A DNA stretch of 41,063 nt from Candidatus Marsarchaeota G1 archaeon BE_D (GCA_003019595.1 NEXD01000009.1:1-41063); one strand, 5' to 3'; shown: positions 15,370-23,641, counted from the first letter of the stretch. Numbers and translations are program-made. Notes: generated from the sequence alone by a model not told the origin.

Positions 15370-18027
15370 TCACTTGACCCACCAGAAGTAGAGCGAGTCA
15401 CCAGCTCCACCTATCATCGGGTTTTCTTCGTAGCTGATTTGCCCTTGGTACCCTGTCATGTACGGCTTTACAACCCAAAATGCGTTGGGTTGTTGAGTGT
15501 ACACGTACATGTAAAGGTTTATCGCGATTTGCTCAGCTTGTTTGTACAACTGTTGTGCGAGCTGCGGGTTTGTCGCAGCATCCGCTTGAGCAATCAGGCT
15601 GTTCAGCTCTTGGTACATCTGCGCTTCTTGAGTGTAGTTAAGGCTTTGCAGATACTGAACCGTCCAACCATCAGGCGCTGGATAAGTTCCTCCCACTTCG
15701 TACATCGCGTCTACGAAGTCGGATGGATATGGGTAGTCAGCGATCCAGCCTAAGTAATATAGCGGCATCGGGTTTTGGCCTGGAACTTCGTAGGCTATTT
15801 CTTGTGAAAATGGCACGTAAACTGGTGACGCCTGAATGTTCGGGTCCATTTGGTGCAAAGCCTGCGCCCACATAATAGCCGCTTCGTAGTCTACGGTGTC
15901 ACCCGTTGAAATTATTATTGGAATGTTCACAGACACGTTGTACAAACCCGATTGTTTCATAAGCTGTGTCGCGTAGCTCAAGTTGTAGTATGGCACACCT
16001 GTGAACTCAGAGGGTGGGGTGTAGTAGGGAAGACCAGGAATTATCACGCCCGCGTAACCCGAGGCAAACTGAATATTGTAAAGCTTGTTGCCCACAATGT
16101 AATCCAAGTACTGTGTATAGTTGAACGCATAAGCGAACGCTTTTCTCACATAAAGGTTTGCGAAGTAGTCCGATGGCATGTGGAACTGAGAACCAAAGTC
16201 CTTTTGCATGAGTGTGGTGTTCACGTTGATGTTGAACACAAAGAAGAACTCAGATAGCGTCGGAAATTCGTACATCGTAGCCAAGTGTTTTGGTATAAGA
16301 GACTGTTCAACTTCACCGATATAAGGCACCGTTGGTAAGCCTGTTACAATATCCGCTTGTCCTGTGGCAAACAGGTTGTAAGCGGTCGCCGGGTCTTTCA
16401 CCCATTGGATGTAAACTGTTGTGTTTGGCTTTGGAATCCCAGGAACGCCAGGATAGTACGGGTTTGGAACAAGTATTATCGACTGACCTGGCACGTACTG
16501 CTCTATCATGTAAGGACCTGATGCAACTGGGTCGTTTTGCACTTGCGTAAAGTAATCACCTTCGTTTGCGTGTTGCTGATAAGCATAGAAACCAGCGGGT
16601 GTGAAGTTTATTCCCGCGCCTATGGACTCTAGCCACGCCGCATCCTGAATTCCTGCGCCAAGCGGGTCGGCAACCGCAGTAAAGAACAACTGCGCGGGTG
16701 TAGGTTGCACAAGATGGAATGTTACAGTGTTAGTTTGGTTGTCATAGGTCACTGCGTGCATGATTTCATTAAAGTCTTTGGTGTCATTCGGAGAACTCAT
16801 CACAAAACTAAATGGTGTGTAGTTCGGTATGAGGTATTTCGTGAGAATCCAACCGGCGGTGCCCGGTGAACCACCCGCAAACAAGATCGTTCTTATCACC
16901 GAGTACCAAACGTCGTACGCAGTGAGTGGCTGCCCGTTAGAGAATCTAAGTCCAGCTCTTATATGGAACGTGTACACAGTAGAGTTGCTCGAAATGCTCC
17001 AGTAATCTGCGGCAAATGGTATGAACGACGTCGTGCTTGAACCGTTGTAAATAACAAGTGTCGCAAAGATGTTCGAAATCACTTCGAACCCAACTGATTC
17101 ATAATCAACGCTTGGGTCGAAAGAGTAAGGCCCGCCAGCGACGTTTTCGACCACGTTGATCACGTTGGGGTCGGGAACTTGTCCGTTAAACTTGTACAAC
17201 CCAAAAGGTAGTGACGGCGCGCTCACTGCGAGCGTGTAAGTCACGCTTTGAGAGTAAGTTTGACCCGTGTTCGCGTTCTTTGTGACGATGGTAAGGCTCA
17301 CCGGGTAAAGCCCTGGTGAAGAGAAGCTTGTGCTCACAGGGTTTGTAGACGGCTCAGAAGTGTTCGGGTTTGCGGGTATCGTTTGCACTTGGCCACTAAT
17401 GTTCCAAATGTACTCGTAAATCGAAAAGTTGGGGTTTGAAGGAAGCTCGTGGAAGCCTCCATAAAGGTAAATCTTTTCACCAACACCAAACACGGGGGCG
17501 TTGGGGTTTCTTGTTGAGTTAAAGTAGATGAGTGGCACGGAGATGTAAGGCACGATGTTTTGAGGTGGGTTTGGGTTTACCAGAATTTGCTGAGCCTGTG
17601 TGGAAGTTGTGCCGACAAGCTTTCCGCTTGAGTAAACCGCTACATAAGCGAGGTAAACACCGGGATTGGGGTAGGTGTACGTGTAGCTAGTGGTCGAAGC
17701 GCTTGCGCTCACGTTGAAAGACCTACCATCACCAGTGTAGAAACTCACCACTTCGCCTGGTGATGTGCCAGACACAATGAAGGTAACTGGCGTTCCTTGA
17801 GCGACAACCTGTAAGTTGGGCGTGAACGAAATTGTTGTGGTTGTCGTAGTAGTAGTGGAAGTTGTCGTAGTAGTAGTGGTGGTTGTGGAAGTTGTCGTAG
17901 TAGTAGTGGAAGTTGTGGGGTGCCTTGAAAGCGCAAAGCCGATTGCGATTGCGGCGATCACTATCACCACGACGATCACTATCGCCGTGGCCCTAGAAAT
18001 CGCGTCTTTTTTTCTCAACCTTCTCAT
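15370..18027 (-). CDS. dppA: Peptide-binding lipoprotein-like SBP (family 5) with Thr stalk and PKD-like domains
   Basis: Extracellular solute-binding subunit, 885 residues. Order: basic N-terminus with 'RKKDAIS' before a hydrophobic helix (13-32), which resembles an archaeal prepilin-type (class III) signal or a membrane anchor; Thr-rich stalk (about 38-64), probably O-glycosylated; two PKD/Ig-like beta domains (about 70-150 and 160-270); then an SBP_bac_5 domain (about 290-860) with typical blocks such as 'YTFHIRAGLRFSNGQPLTAYDVWYS' and 'RKAFAYAFN'. Usual DppA/OppA proteins have about 540 residues. It is the first gene of the operon. ATG 18027 has TTTATAT 31-37 bases upstream on the minus strand. 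Many aromatic and Asn residues in the domain suit an exposed protein. Confidence 0.9.
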   Translation of the reverse strand: MRRLRKKDAISRATAIVIVVVIVIAAIAIGFALSRHPTTSTTTTTTSTTTTTTTTTSTTTTTTTTISFTPNLQVVAQGTPVTFIVSGTSPGEVVSFYTGDGRSFNVSASASTTSYTYTYPNPGVYLAYVAVYSSGKLVGTTSTQAQQILVNPNPPQNIVPYISVPLIYFNSTRNPNAPVFGVGEKIYLYGGFHELPSNPNFSIYEYIWNISGQVQTIPANPNTSEPSTNPVSTSFSSPGLYPVSLTIVTKNANTGQTYSQSVTYTLAVSAPSLPFGLYKFNGQVPDPNVINVVENVAGGPYSFDPSVDYESVGFEVISNIFATLVIYNGSSTTSFIPFAADYWSISSNSTVYTFHIRAGLRFSNGQPLTAYDVWYSVIRTILFAGGSPGTAGWILTKYLIPNYTPFSFVMSSPNDTKDFNEIMHAVTYDNQTNTVTFHLVQPTPAQLFFTAVADPLGAGIQDAAWLESIGAGINFTPAGFYAYQQHANEGDYFTQVQNDPVASGPYMIEQYVPGQSIILVPNPYYPGVPGIPKPNTTVYIQWVKDPATAYNLFATGQADIVTGLPTVPYIGEVEQSLIPKHLATMYEFPTLSEFFFVFNINVNTTLMQKDFGSQFHMPSDYFANLYVRKAFAYAFNYTQYLDYIVGNKLYNIQFASGYAGVIIPGLPYYTPPSEFTGVPYYNLSYATQLMKQSGLYNVSVNIPIIISTGDTVDYEAAIMWAQALHQMDPNIQASPVYVPFSQEIAYEVPGQNPMPLYYLGWIADYPYPSDFVDAMYEVGGTYPAPDGWTVQYLQSLNYTQEAQMYQELNSLIAQADAATNPQLAQQLYKQAEQIAINLYMYVYTQQPNAFWVVKPYMTGYQGQISYEENPMIGGAGDSLYFWWVK
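17830..17914. repeat. 21-base tandem repeat coding the Thr stalk
   Basis: The unit GTTGTCGTAGTAGTAGTGGAA (shown here on the plus strand as GTTGTCGTAG plus TAGTAGTGGAA) begins near 17840, 17861 and 17891, the last after a 9-base insertion. It encodes Ser/Thr runs on the minus strand. Such repeats expand and shrink by slippage, so stalk length may vary between strains. Confidence 0.75.
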
Positions 18028-18056
18028 GTCAATTCACAGATATACTAGTGAAATAT

Positions 18057-18066
18057 CATATAAACC
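18057..18066 (-). promoter_or_regulatory. TATA box of the peptide-transport operon
   Basis: GGTTTATATG on the minus strand, ending 30 bases before the ATG at 18027. It would start a short leader of roughly 6-8 bases. This is the strongest TATA match ahead of the nine-gene leftward block. Confidence 0.55.
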
Positions 18067-18359
18067 TTTTTGCGACAACTAAATACAACATTTTATAACA
18101 ATTAGAATTTGTTCAGGTTTATTTGTTTTATTAAGTATATATTACAACAATTTTTGTATTATTTGTTCAAATTTAAATCTCATTCAGATTTACAGGACAG
18201 TACAAAGAAGTGTTACGAAATTTTGTGCTAATGGTTACTCAAACTGCAAAAAAAGTTTATTCTTATAGCTTTTTTGATATATGTTGTTCATTACACATTG
18301 AAAGTTGAACAATTGTATTTCTTTGTATTATGCTTATATTTACCCTTATTCTTAGTGAA
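18067..18359. promoter_or_regulatory. AT-rich divergent regulatory region with TTGTTCA repeats
   Basis: No gene is visible here. The heptamer TTGTTCA occurs at 18109-18115, 18163-18169 and 18284-18290, and its complement TGAACAA at 18306-18312. The last two form an inverted repeat with 15 bases between the arms. Promoter-like CTTATATTT is at 18333-18341 for the rightward aminotransferase. The region separates the peptide-transport operon from that gene and is much richer in A+T than the coding parts. Confidence 0.5.
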
Positions 18360-19535
18360 GTGACCAAATTGGTAGAAGAAAAGCTTTCCACACGGGTTTC
18401 TAAATTGCCCCTTTCGGTAATCAGGATCCTTTCAGACAGCGTAGGTTCAAGTGACGTGATAAAACTACAAGCGGGCGATCCAGACTTTCCAACACCAGAA
18501 CACGTGATAAAAGAGGCACAAAAAGCGGCTGAAGAAGGATTCACGCACTACACGTCAAACTTCGGAATAAAACCGCTTAGAGAGGCGATCTCACAAAAAC
18601 TTAAGGAAGAAAACGGCTTGGATTATAATCCAGAGCAAATTTGTGTGACAAACGGAGCAACGGGCGCGCTGAGCCTTACTTTGCTTGCTCTTTTAAACGA
18701 AGGAGATGAAATTCTTTTACCAGACCCTGGCTGGCCAAACTATGAACACATGGTGAGTGTCGCAGGCGCTGTTTCGATAAGGTACTCGCTTAAGCGTGAA
18801 AACGGTTTTACACCAGACATTGAAGAAATTGAATCGAAGATTACACAAAAAACGAAAGCGATAATCGTCAACACGCCTTCAAACCCTCTTGGCGCTGTTT
18901 TCTCGAAAAAGGTTTTAGAAGGTTTTGCGGAAATCGCAAAAAGAAGGCGTATTTACTTGATATCTGATGAAGTTTATGAGAAGATTGTTTATGACGGAAA
19001 CGAACACGTGAGTTTGGGCACAGTTGACGACGCGTTCGAAAGAACGATCACGATAAACAGCCTATCGAAAAGCTATGCGATGACGGGTTGGAGGGTGGGT
19101 TACGTCGCAGGTCCTAAAAAAATAATCGAAGCGGTGGCTTCGCTCAACTCCACTTTTAACGCCTGCCCCTCTTCGATTGCGCAAAGAGCGGCTATCGCTG
19201 CGCTCACAGGTCCTCAAGACATCGTAAAACAAATGGTGGCGCAGTACCTAAAGAGAAGGAACTTTTTTGTTGCGTCTTTAAACGAAATTCCTGTGGTGAG
19301 CGCGACAATGCCGCAAGGCGCGTTTTACGTTTTTGCGGATTTTTCAAAGTTTGAAAAGTCTTCGGAAAAGACCGCAAAGTTTCTGCTAGAAAAGGCAAGA
19401 GTGATGGGCGTTCCTGGGAACGCCTTTGGACCATCAGGCGAAGGGTTTGTCAGATTCTCTTTTGCAAGCTCGCTTGAAGATTTAAAAGAAGCGGCAGAAA
19501 GGATAACAAACGCGCTACGCGCTATGTCCTATTAA
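18360..19535 (+). CDS. aspC: Class I aminotransferase (aspartate aminotransferase-like)
   Basis: Fold-type I PLP aminotransferase, about 391 residues. Visible are 'LQAGDPDFPTP' near the start, the PLP-phosphate loop 'TNGATGAL', 'NTPSNPLGAVF' with the pyridine-facing Asn, 'ISDEVYEKIVYDG' with Asp and Tyr ligands, Schiff-base Lys237 in 'SLSKSYAMTGWRVGY', and the substrate-carboxylate Arg in 'FVRFSFA'. An in-frame ATG exists at 18330, but the TATA-like CTTATATTT at 18333-18341 would then lie inside the gene; GTG 18360 or TTG 18369 fits promoter spacing and family length better. Aspartate, aromatic or alanine specificity is open. The 3' end overlaps the next gene by 14 bases. Confidence 0.9.
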   Translation: MTKLVEEKLSTRVSKLPLSVIRILSDSVGSSDVIKLQAGDPDFPTPEHVIKEAQKAAEEGFTHYTSNFGIKPLREAISQKLKEENGLDYNPEQICVTNGATGALSLTLLALLNEGDEILLPDPGWPNYEHMVSVAGAVSIRYSLKRENGFTPDIEEIESKITQKTKAIIVNTPSNPLGAVFSKKVLEGFAEIAKRRRIYLISDEVYEKIVYDGNEHVSLGTVDDAFERTITINSLSKSYAMTGWRVGYVAGPKKIIEAVASLNSTFNACPSSIAQRAAIAALTGPQDIVKQMVAQYLKRRNFFVASLNEIPVVSATMPQGAFYVFADFSKFEKSSEKTAKFLLEKARVMGVPGNAFGPSGEGFVRFSFASSLEDLKEAAERITNALRAMSY

Positions 19536-20562
19536 ACACGTCTAGCAAGTCTCGCATTCTTATTTTAAAACCAAACCTTTTTTCCATTCTTTTTACTCTT
19601 ATATACGAAGGAATTAGGTGCGCTTTTAGCGCTTCAGACCACCTTCCGCTCCATTTTGCGATAATGATCTTGAAAATTGGCTCAAAGTAAAAGAATTTGT
19701 TCTTTAAAGCGTTCACGTATTCGTCGAGTCCCATTTTTTGCGTTATGTTTTCAAATAGTAGCTGCGCACACTGCAAAGAGGGTATTATGCCCTCTCCCAA
19801 AAGCGGAAACACGCAACCTATCGATTCACCGGCGCCAACCACAATTTGGTTTTCACGTTTTAAAAAAATTGGTTGCGCGTGTTCAAAAGGCACAATTCTG
19901 ATTGGTCTTGCTATCGTCTTTAACTTCTTTCCGTTGTGCTTTTGCATAAAGCTTTCGACAAACTCCCTTTGCCTGTGAAACTTGTCCCCTCCGCCTACGT
20001 GTGCCATACCACTTCCAAGCGGAAAGAACCACGTGTAACCACCCAGCTTGGAATACGGAAAAATTGTGAAGTCGTCAAACGGCATTTCATCATACTGCAC
20101 CCTGTACTCCAAGTTTGGCATAATCATGTCCTCTTTGATTTTGGGCAAAATCGCGCGGTAAACTCCTGTTGCGTCCACCACAAGCTCAAAACTCGAAAGC
20201 TCGTTCAGAGAGACTCTTTTCCCAAGTTGAAGTTTCGCACCAGCTTCTTTTGCGAGTCTTAGAAACTCCCTTTCAAGCGCGTCTTTGTCAAAAGTCACAA
20301 GCCCAACAAGTGGTATTGTGGATTCATAAGAATCTGGGTAAATCACCTTGATTCTCTTTCCTTCAAAAAGCACAAAATCCTCAAAGTTTATGTCGAGCGC
20401 CTTAACGATCGCCCCAAGCTCGTGCTTCGATGCACCCCAAGCACACCTTGTTTCGACACTAGAAAGAGCGTCGAAACCATAAACTTCGTGTTCTGTTTCA
20501 CGCGCAAGCCTTGCGGCCAAGTAACCACCAGCAACACCAAGTCCTACAATCGCGATTTTCAT
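19522..20562 (-). CDS. Geranylgeranyl reductase-like flavoprotein
   Basis: FAD-dependent oxidoreductase of the geranylgeranyl-reductase family, 346 residues. The N-terminal ADP-binding motif is 'IAIVGLGVAGGYLAARLA', followed by 'VYGFDA', and 'VVDATGVYRAIL' in the middle. The family block Y-x-W-x-F-P-x(6)-V-G appears as 'GYTWFFPLGSGMAHVGGG'. 'VVGAGESIGCVFPLLGEGI' is the second FAD contact. Such enzymes saturate isoprenoid chains of archaeal membrane lipids or of quinones. ATG 20562 starts the protein right at the flavin motif, with CTTATTTT about 22 bases before it on the minus strand; a TTG eight codons earlier is unlikely. It is divergent from the pantoate kinase gene. Confidence 0.85.
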   Translation of the reverse strand: MKIAIVGLGVAGGYLAARLARETEHEVYGFDALSSVETRCAWGASKHELGAIVKALDINFEDFVLFEGKRIKVIYPDSYESTIPLVGLVTFDKDALEREFLRLAKEAGAKLQLGKRVSLNELSSFELVVDATGVYRAILPKIKEDMIMPNLEYRVQYDEMPFDDFTIFPYSKLGGYTWFFPLGSGMAHVGGGDKFHRQREFVESFMQKHNGKKLKTIARPIRIVPFEHAQPIFLKRENQIVVGAGESIGCVFPLLGEGIIPSLQCAQLLFENITQKMGLDEYVNALKNKFFYFEPIFKIIIAKWSGRWSEALKAHLIPSYIRVKRMEKRFGFKIRMRDLLDVFNRT

Positions 20563-20603
20563 TAAAAGAGTATTTGCGCGCAGCAAAATAAGAGTTCTGA
20601 AAG

Positions 20604-20610
20604 CTTTTAT
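20604..20610 (+). promoter_or_regulatory. TATA box of the pantoate kinase gene
   Basis: CTTTTAT ends 22 bases before the ATG at 20633, which predicts a leaderless mRNA. Confidence 0.55.
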
Positions 20611-20632
20611 CTACTCACACAAATTTTTAAGG

Positions 20633-21565
20633 ATGCCAAACTCGTCACGAAAGGTGTTTGTGCCTTCTGCGGTGTCTAGCTTTTTTGAGGTGTGTGACAC
20701 GAATGCGGACGGCTCGCGTATAACCGACCCCCTTCGTATTGGCTCAAGAGGTGGGGGGTTTAAGCTCAAAATCGGAACGACAACGCAAGTGAGCGAATGG
20801 GATAGCGATGTGGTTTACATCAACGGAAGAAAAAGAAGTGACGCGAAAACCACGCTCAATGTCGTCAAACTAATGCGCGAGAAGTTTGGTTTTGATTTTG
20901 TCAAAGTGGAACACATGGTAGAAGCGCCAATTGGCGCGGGTTTTGGAACAAGTGGCGCTGGGGCTCTTGCCACCGCAATCGCGCTGTCCGACCTTTTCGG
21001 GTTAAAACTCACACTTCTAAAAGCCGCTGATTTTGCTCATATCGCTGAAATTCAGTCTGTCACGGGTTTAGGAACGGTCACCGGCTTGGTTTACGGCGCT
21101 GGCGCAGCAGGGCTGGTAACTGAACCGGGTGCACCCTCTTTGGGTAGAGTGGACGCTTTGATATTTGACCACTCAAACTACGCACTCGTTTGCGCGTACT
21201 TTGGCGCGATAGAAAAATCAAGCGTGCTACTTAATGAGGTAAAGAAGCGCGAAGTGAACGAACAAGGGAGAATAACCATGAAAAAGGTTCTAGAAGAGTG
21301 TACGCCCGAGTCTCTTTTAGAGCACTCGCTTTCTTTTGCGAAAAACACTGGTTTAGCAAGCGAAAGAATTCTTAAACTTGCGGAGCTTGCGAAAAAACTG
21401 GGCGCGCTAGGCGCCACACAAAACATGATCGGAGACGCTTTACACTGTCTTGTCCCAAAAAACAAGCTACAAGAATTCTTGCTCGCTTTTTCGTCAAAAG
21501 CGCAAGACGCGCTCATTTTTTCATCAGAGCTTTGGCAAGGCGGTGTAAAGTTTTTGGAGGAGTGA
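20633..21565 (+). CDS. Pantoate kinase (archaeal CoA biosynthesis)
   Basis: GHMP-superfamily kinase of 310 residues that matches archaeal pantoate kinase (COG1829), which makes 4-phosphopantoate in the archaeal route to coenzyme A. The N-terminal 'VPSAVSSFFEVCD' and 'DPLRIGSRGGGF' blocks are typical of pantoate kinase rather than of mevalonate or homoserine kinases. The phosphate-binding loop is 'PIGAGFGTSGAGAL' (GHMP motif 2). The partner phosphopantothenate synthetase is not in the window. ATG 20633 has a TATA box at the usual distance. A CtaA-like membrane protein follows about 100 bases downstream with its own promoter. Confidence 0.9.
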   Translation: MPNSSRKVFVPSAVSSFFEVCDTNADGSRITDPLRIGSRGGGFKLKIGTTTQVSEWDSDVVYINGRKRSDAKTTLNVVKLMREKFGFDFVKVEHMVEAPIGAGFGTSGAGALATAIALSDLFGLKLTLLKAADFAHIAEIQSVTGLGTVTGLVYGAGAAGLVTEPGAPSLGRVDALIFDHSNYALVCAYFGAIEKSSVLLNEVKKREVNEQGRITMKKVLEECTPESLLEHSLSFAKNTGLASERILKLAELAKKLGALGATQNMIGDALHCLVPKNKLQEFLLAFSSKAQDALIFSSELWQGGVKFLEE

Positions 21566-21642
21566 AGATGCTGTGTGGAGAGCTCGCAAGCTAGGATTGC
21601 GCGCCCACAGCCTGTTATTCGAACACACGCGAACTCGTCCCG

Positions 21643-21650
21643 CTTAAATA
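21643..21650 (+). promoter_or_regulatory. TATA box of the CtaA-like gene
   Basis: CTTAAATA ends 21 bases before the ATG at 21672. The spacing decides against the upstream in-frame TTG at 21663. Confidence 0.55.
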
Positions 21651-21671
21651 AGGGGCAAACGATTGCCCATT

Positions 21672-22454
21672 ATGCTAGTTGGTGCTTTGGCGAGCGCACA
21701 AGCGATTTTGGCGGCTTTGCTAATCGTTGTAGGTGGCACAGTAGAAGGCTACGGATATGGGCTTTCGTTGGGAACAAAGTGGCCGTATACAAGAGGGATG
21801 GCAAGACTCGCCAAGGCTGGAGACCCAGAGGTTTGGCACAGGATCATCGCGACGCTACTTGGTTTGAATTCGCTTGTGATCCTTGTTCTCAAACCGGCAC
21901 TACCAGAAATAACTGGTTTTGTTCTGATCGCGCTCACAGCGCTACTCGGGATGGCCACACTCTACGTTTTAGCGGGCAAAGCGCCTTCTTTGTTTCAGGG
22001 TTTGCACGACCTTTTGGCTTATCTCACTTTGCTCACGTATCTTCTCATCGCAACGGATTCGCAAACAAACTTGGGCGTGTACCTTTTGACAAAAACCCCA
22101 TTGCACTCATTTTTGCTTGTTCTTTTTCTAGGAGGGGTTGTTACAGGGCAAAGGGGTTTCAAAAAGCCAATAGGTCACTTTGTTAAGCCAAACACTTTGG
22201 CTCAGTGGATTTGGGTGGTTCACGGGTTATCCGCACTTCTTTTCACACTCACACTTGCGTACTTTGTTAGAATTTACACGGTGGCTTTCATTCTTTTAAT
22301 GGTGCAAATTGGCGTTGGGGTGCTCGTTTACCAAGCTGTGAACAAATCTGCGGAAAAACCTGGAATTTTGGTTCCTGTACACCAACTACTTACTGTTTTG
22401 ATTCTCGTTTCGATGTTTTTCAACTTGAGTGTGCCACTTCCATTCTTGGGTTAA
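21672..22454 (+). CDS. Heme A synthase-like membrane protein (CtaA/COX15 type)
   Basis: 260 residues, eight hydrophobic helices in two similar halves. Four histidines sit in helices at the places known for CtaA/COX15: His56 (WHRIIATLLGL), His112 (GLHDLLAYLTL), His184 (VVHGLSALLF) and His237 (VPVHQLLTVLIL). In that family they bind two hemes, and the enzyme oxidises the C8 methyl of heme O to heme A for terminal oxidases. The overall similarity is by pattern only. No ctaB or oxidase genes are nearby, so a related heme-binding role is possible. Its TAA stop shares TTAA with the stop of the convergent regulator gene. Confidence 0.65.
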   Translation: MLVGALASAQAILAALLIVVGGTVEGYGYGLSLGTKWPYTRGMARLAKAGDPEVWHRIIATLLGLNSLVILVLKPALPEITGFVLIALTALLGMATLYVLAGKAPSLFQGLHDLLAYLTLLTYLLIATDSQTNLGVYLLTKTPLHSFLLVLFLGGVVTGQRGFKKPIGHFVKPNTLAQWIWVVHGLSALLFTLTLAYFVRIYTVAFILLMVQIGVGVLVYQAVNKSAEKPGILVPVHQLLTVLILVSMFFNLSVPLPFLG

Positions 22455-23074
22455 GCTTGAAACTCTCTTTCAACAAGTTTTGACAGGCGACGTGAAAACA
22501 CAAGCGCGCCAAGCCCAAGCCTTTCCTTTCCCACTCTAAAAACAACAAAAACAGACTCGCGAGTGGCGAGTGCCGTCACACCATGATCCCTTAACTCAAG
22601 CTTTACATTTTCTTTCTGTTTGACCAAAGACAAAACCTCTTCGTCAGAGCGATTTACTATCGCAATAAGTCTGTTAGAGCTTTGAATGTACTCTTTCAAT
22701 CTTTGAAAAAGGGATTCTCCGACAAATAAAAGCGCCCTGATAGGTTCACCTTTTTGCTCTCCCGCCTTTTCAAGGCTTAAGAGAAGCCTTCTACTTCTTT
22801 TTAATTTCTCTTTTAGCTTTTTTTCAAGCTCTGGTAGTATAGTTCTTATTGGAACCGCCCTGTAAGTTTTTGGCCAACTTCCTTCGCTTTCAACCAAACC
22901 CTTGTCAACAAGACTTTTGAGCACGCTGTGAATCCACGAGCTTGGAACACGGGAAAGCGTGGACAGCTTATCCGCCTTCATAGGCCCGCTTTTACAAAGT
23001 GTGACGAAAGCTTGTGCTTCGTATTTTGTAAGTCCCAGTTCTGCCAATACATCGTAAAGCTCTTTTTCGCTCAT
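22451..23074 (-). CDS. TrmB-family transcription regulator, short form
   Basis: 207 residues. Residues about 5-75 form a TrmB-type winged helix: 'LGLTKYEAQAFVTLCKSGPMKADKLS', then recognition helix 'VPSSWIHSVLKSLVDKGLVE'. A basic coiled-coil stretch (LPELEKKLKEKLKRSRRLLLSLEK) links to a 90-residue domain that resembles the phospholipase-D-like TrmB effector part; the C-terminal sugar-binding domain of full-length TrmB (about 340 residues) is missing. Start: ATG 23074, preceded directly by an in-frame GTG (23077). An AT-rich promoter with ATTTTATTT lies about 25 bases upstream on the minus strand. The target is unknown; the neighbouring CtaA-like gene is a candidate. Confidence 0.8.
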   Translation of the reverse strand: MSEKELYDVLAELGLTKYEAQAFVTLCKSGPMKADKLSTLSRVPSSWIHSVLKSLVDKGLVESEGSWPKTYRAVPIRTILPELEKKLKEKLKRSRRLLLSLEKAGEQKGEPIRALLFVGESLFQRLKEYIQSSNRLIAIVNRSDEEVLSLVKQKENVKLELRDHGVTALATRESVFVVFRVGKERLGLGALVFSRRLSKLVEREFQA

Positions 23075-23108
23075 CACGATTATTTATACCACAAAAATAA
23101 AATTGTTT

Positions 23109-23525
23109 TTAAATGAGTTTTGTGATAACAACCGTGATTATAGTCGCAAGAATTCCTCCCATAAACCCAAAGAAGTGGGTACGCATGTCTTTTTTCAAAT
23201 CGTCAAACTTCGAATTCATTTCGCTTCTTAAATCATCGATCCTTTTGTTCATGGCATCGAACTTCGAATTCATTTCGCTTCTTAGATCGTCAATCCTCTT
23301 GTTCACATCATCGATCCTTTTGTTCACGTCGTCAATCCTTTTGTTCAAGTCGTGCTTGGTTGCTTCCAAGTCGTGCTTCGTCGCAACCTCTGTGAGCAAA
23401 GAGTGTAGCAGCGTGAGCCTCAAAGTGGGCTCTTCCGCAATCCTTACAACCATTTTGCTCAAAAAGAGCTTTCTTACTTCTTCGTTAGTCTCAAGCTCTT
23501 CGAGAAGCTGCTTTGCGATAGACAC
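23109..23525 (-). CDS. Coiled-coil repeat protein with C-terminal membrane anchor
   Basis: 138 residues: N-terminal helical part (1-50), then heptad repeats built from NKRIDDV/NKRIDDL and a repeated 11-residue RSEMNSKFDAM-type block, and a single hydrophobic helix (about 115-136, 'FGFMGGILATIITVVITKLI'). It resembles widespread archaeal coiled-coil proteins ('HDLEATKHDL') without assigned role; a scaffold or toxin-antitoxin-like structural function would be speculation. The start GTG 23525 gives the first residues MSIAKQLLEEL. The opposite strand is also open over this stretch, but that reading is only the mirror of the repeats. Confidence 0.75.
   Translation of the reverse strand: MSIAKQLLEELETNEEVRKLFLSKMVVRIAEEPTLRLTLLHSLLTEVATKHDLEATKHDLNKRIDDVNKRIDDVNKRIDDLRSEMNSKFDAMNKRIDDLRSEMNSKFDDLKKDMRTHFFGFMGGILATIITVVITKLI
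23207..23350. repeat. 54-base and 21-base repeats inside the coiled-coil gene
   Basis: ACTTCGAATTCATTTCGCTT occurs at about 23207 and again 54 bases later; around and after it a 21-base unit ending CTTTTGTTCA or CTCTTGTTCA recurs three to four times to about 23345. Both periods are multiples of seven residues or of 18 residues, so the reading frame and the heptad pattern are kept on duplication. Confidence 0.8.
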
Positions 23526-23615
23526 GCCTTAAATAGTTTTCGTCAAAGTAATAACGATTTCGGTTAAAATCGATGGCGTACGAGTTTCAACGCTTGGCCG
23601 CTATACTCACCAGTT

Positions 23616-23636
23616 GCTAATCTGATCAGATTTAGC
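23616..23636. promoter_or_regulatory. Palindrome upstream of the Rieske gene promoter
   Basis: AATCTGATCAGATT (23619-23632) is a perfect 14-bp palindrome. With one bulged T the arms extend to GCT/AGC (23616-23636), giving ten paired bases per side. It ends five bases before the TATA-like TCTTTTAAG at 23642-23650, a position typical of activator or BRE-side repressor sites. Confidence 0.5.
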
Positions 23637-23641
23637 GCGAA

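Noticed and set aside
17830-17914. Possible CRISPR or regulatory repeats
   Set aside because: The repeats are contiguous, code for the Thr stalk and have no unique spacers.
17816-18082. Val-rich open frame
   Set aside because: It is the reverse reading of the Thr stalk (ACT/ACG codons read as Val on the other strand).
21575-22186. 203-codon open frame overlapping the CtaA-like gene
   Set aside because: It is Arg/Cys-rich without pattern, while the overlapping frame has eight membrane helices and four placed histidines.
23207-23350. Possible CRISPR array
   Set aside because: The repeats are in frame with a coiled-coil gene and have no spacers.
23113-23532. Open frame on the plus strand opposite the coiled-coil gene
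   Set aside because: It is the mirror of the repeats and yields a Ser/Leu/Phe-rich reading with no domain pattern; the minus strand has heptads and a membrane helix.
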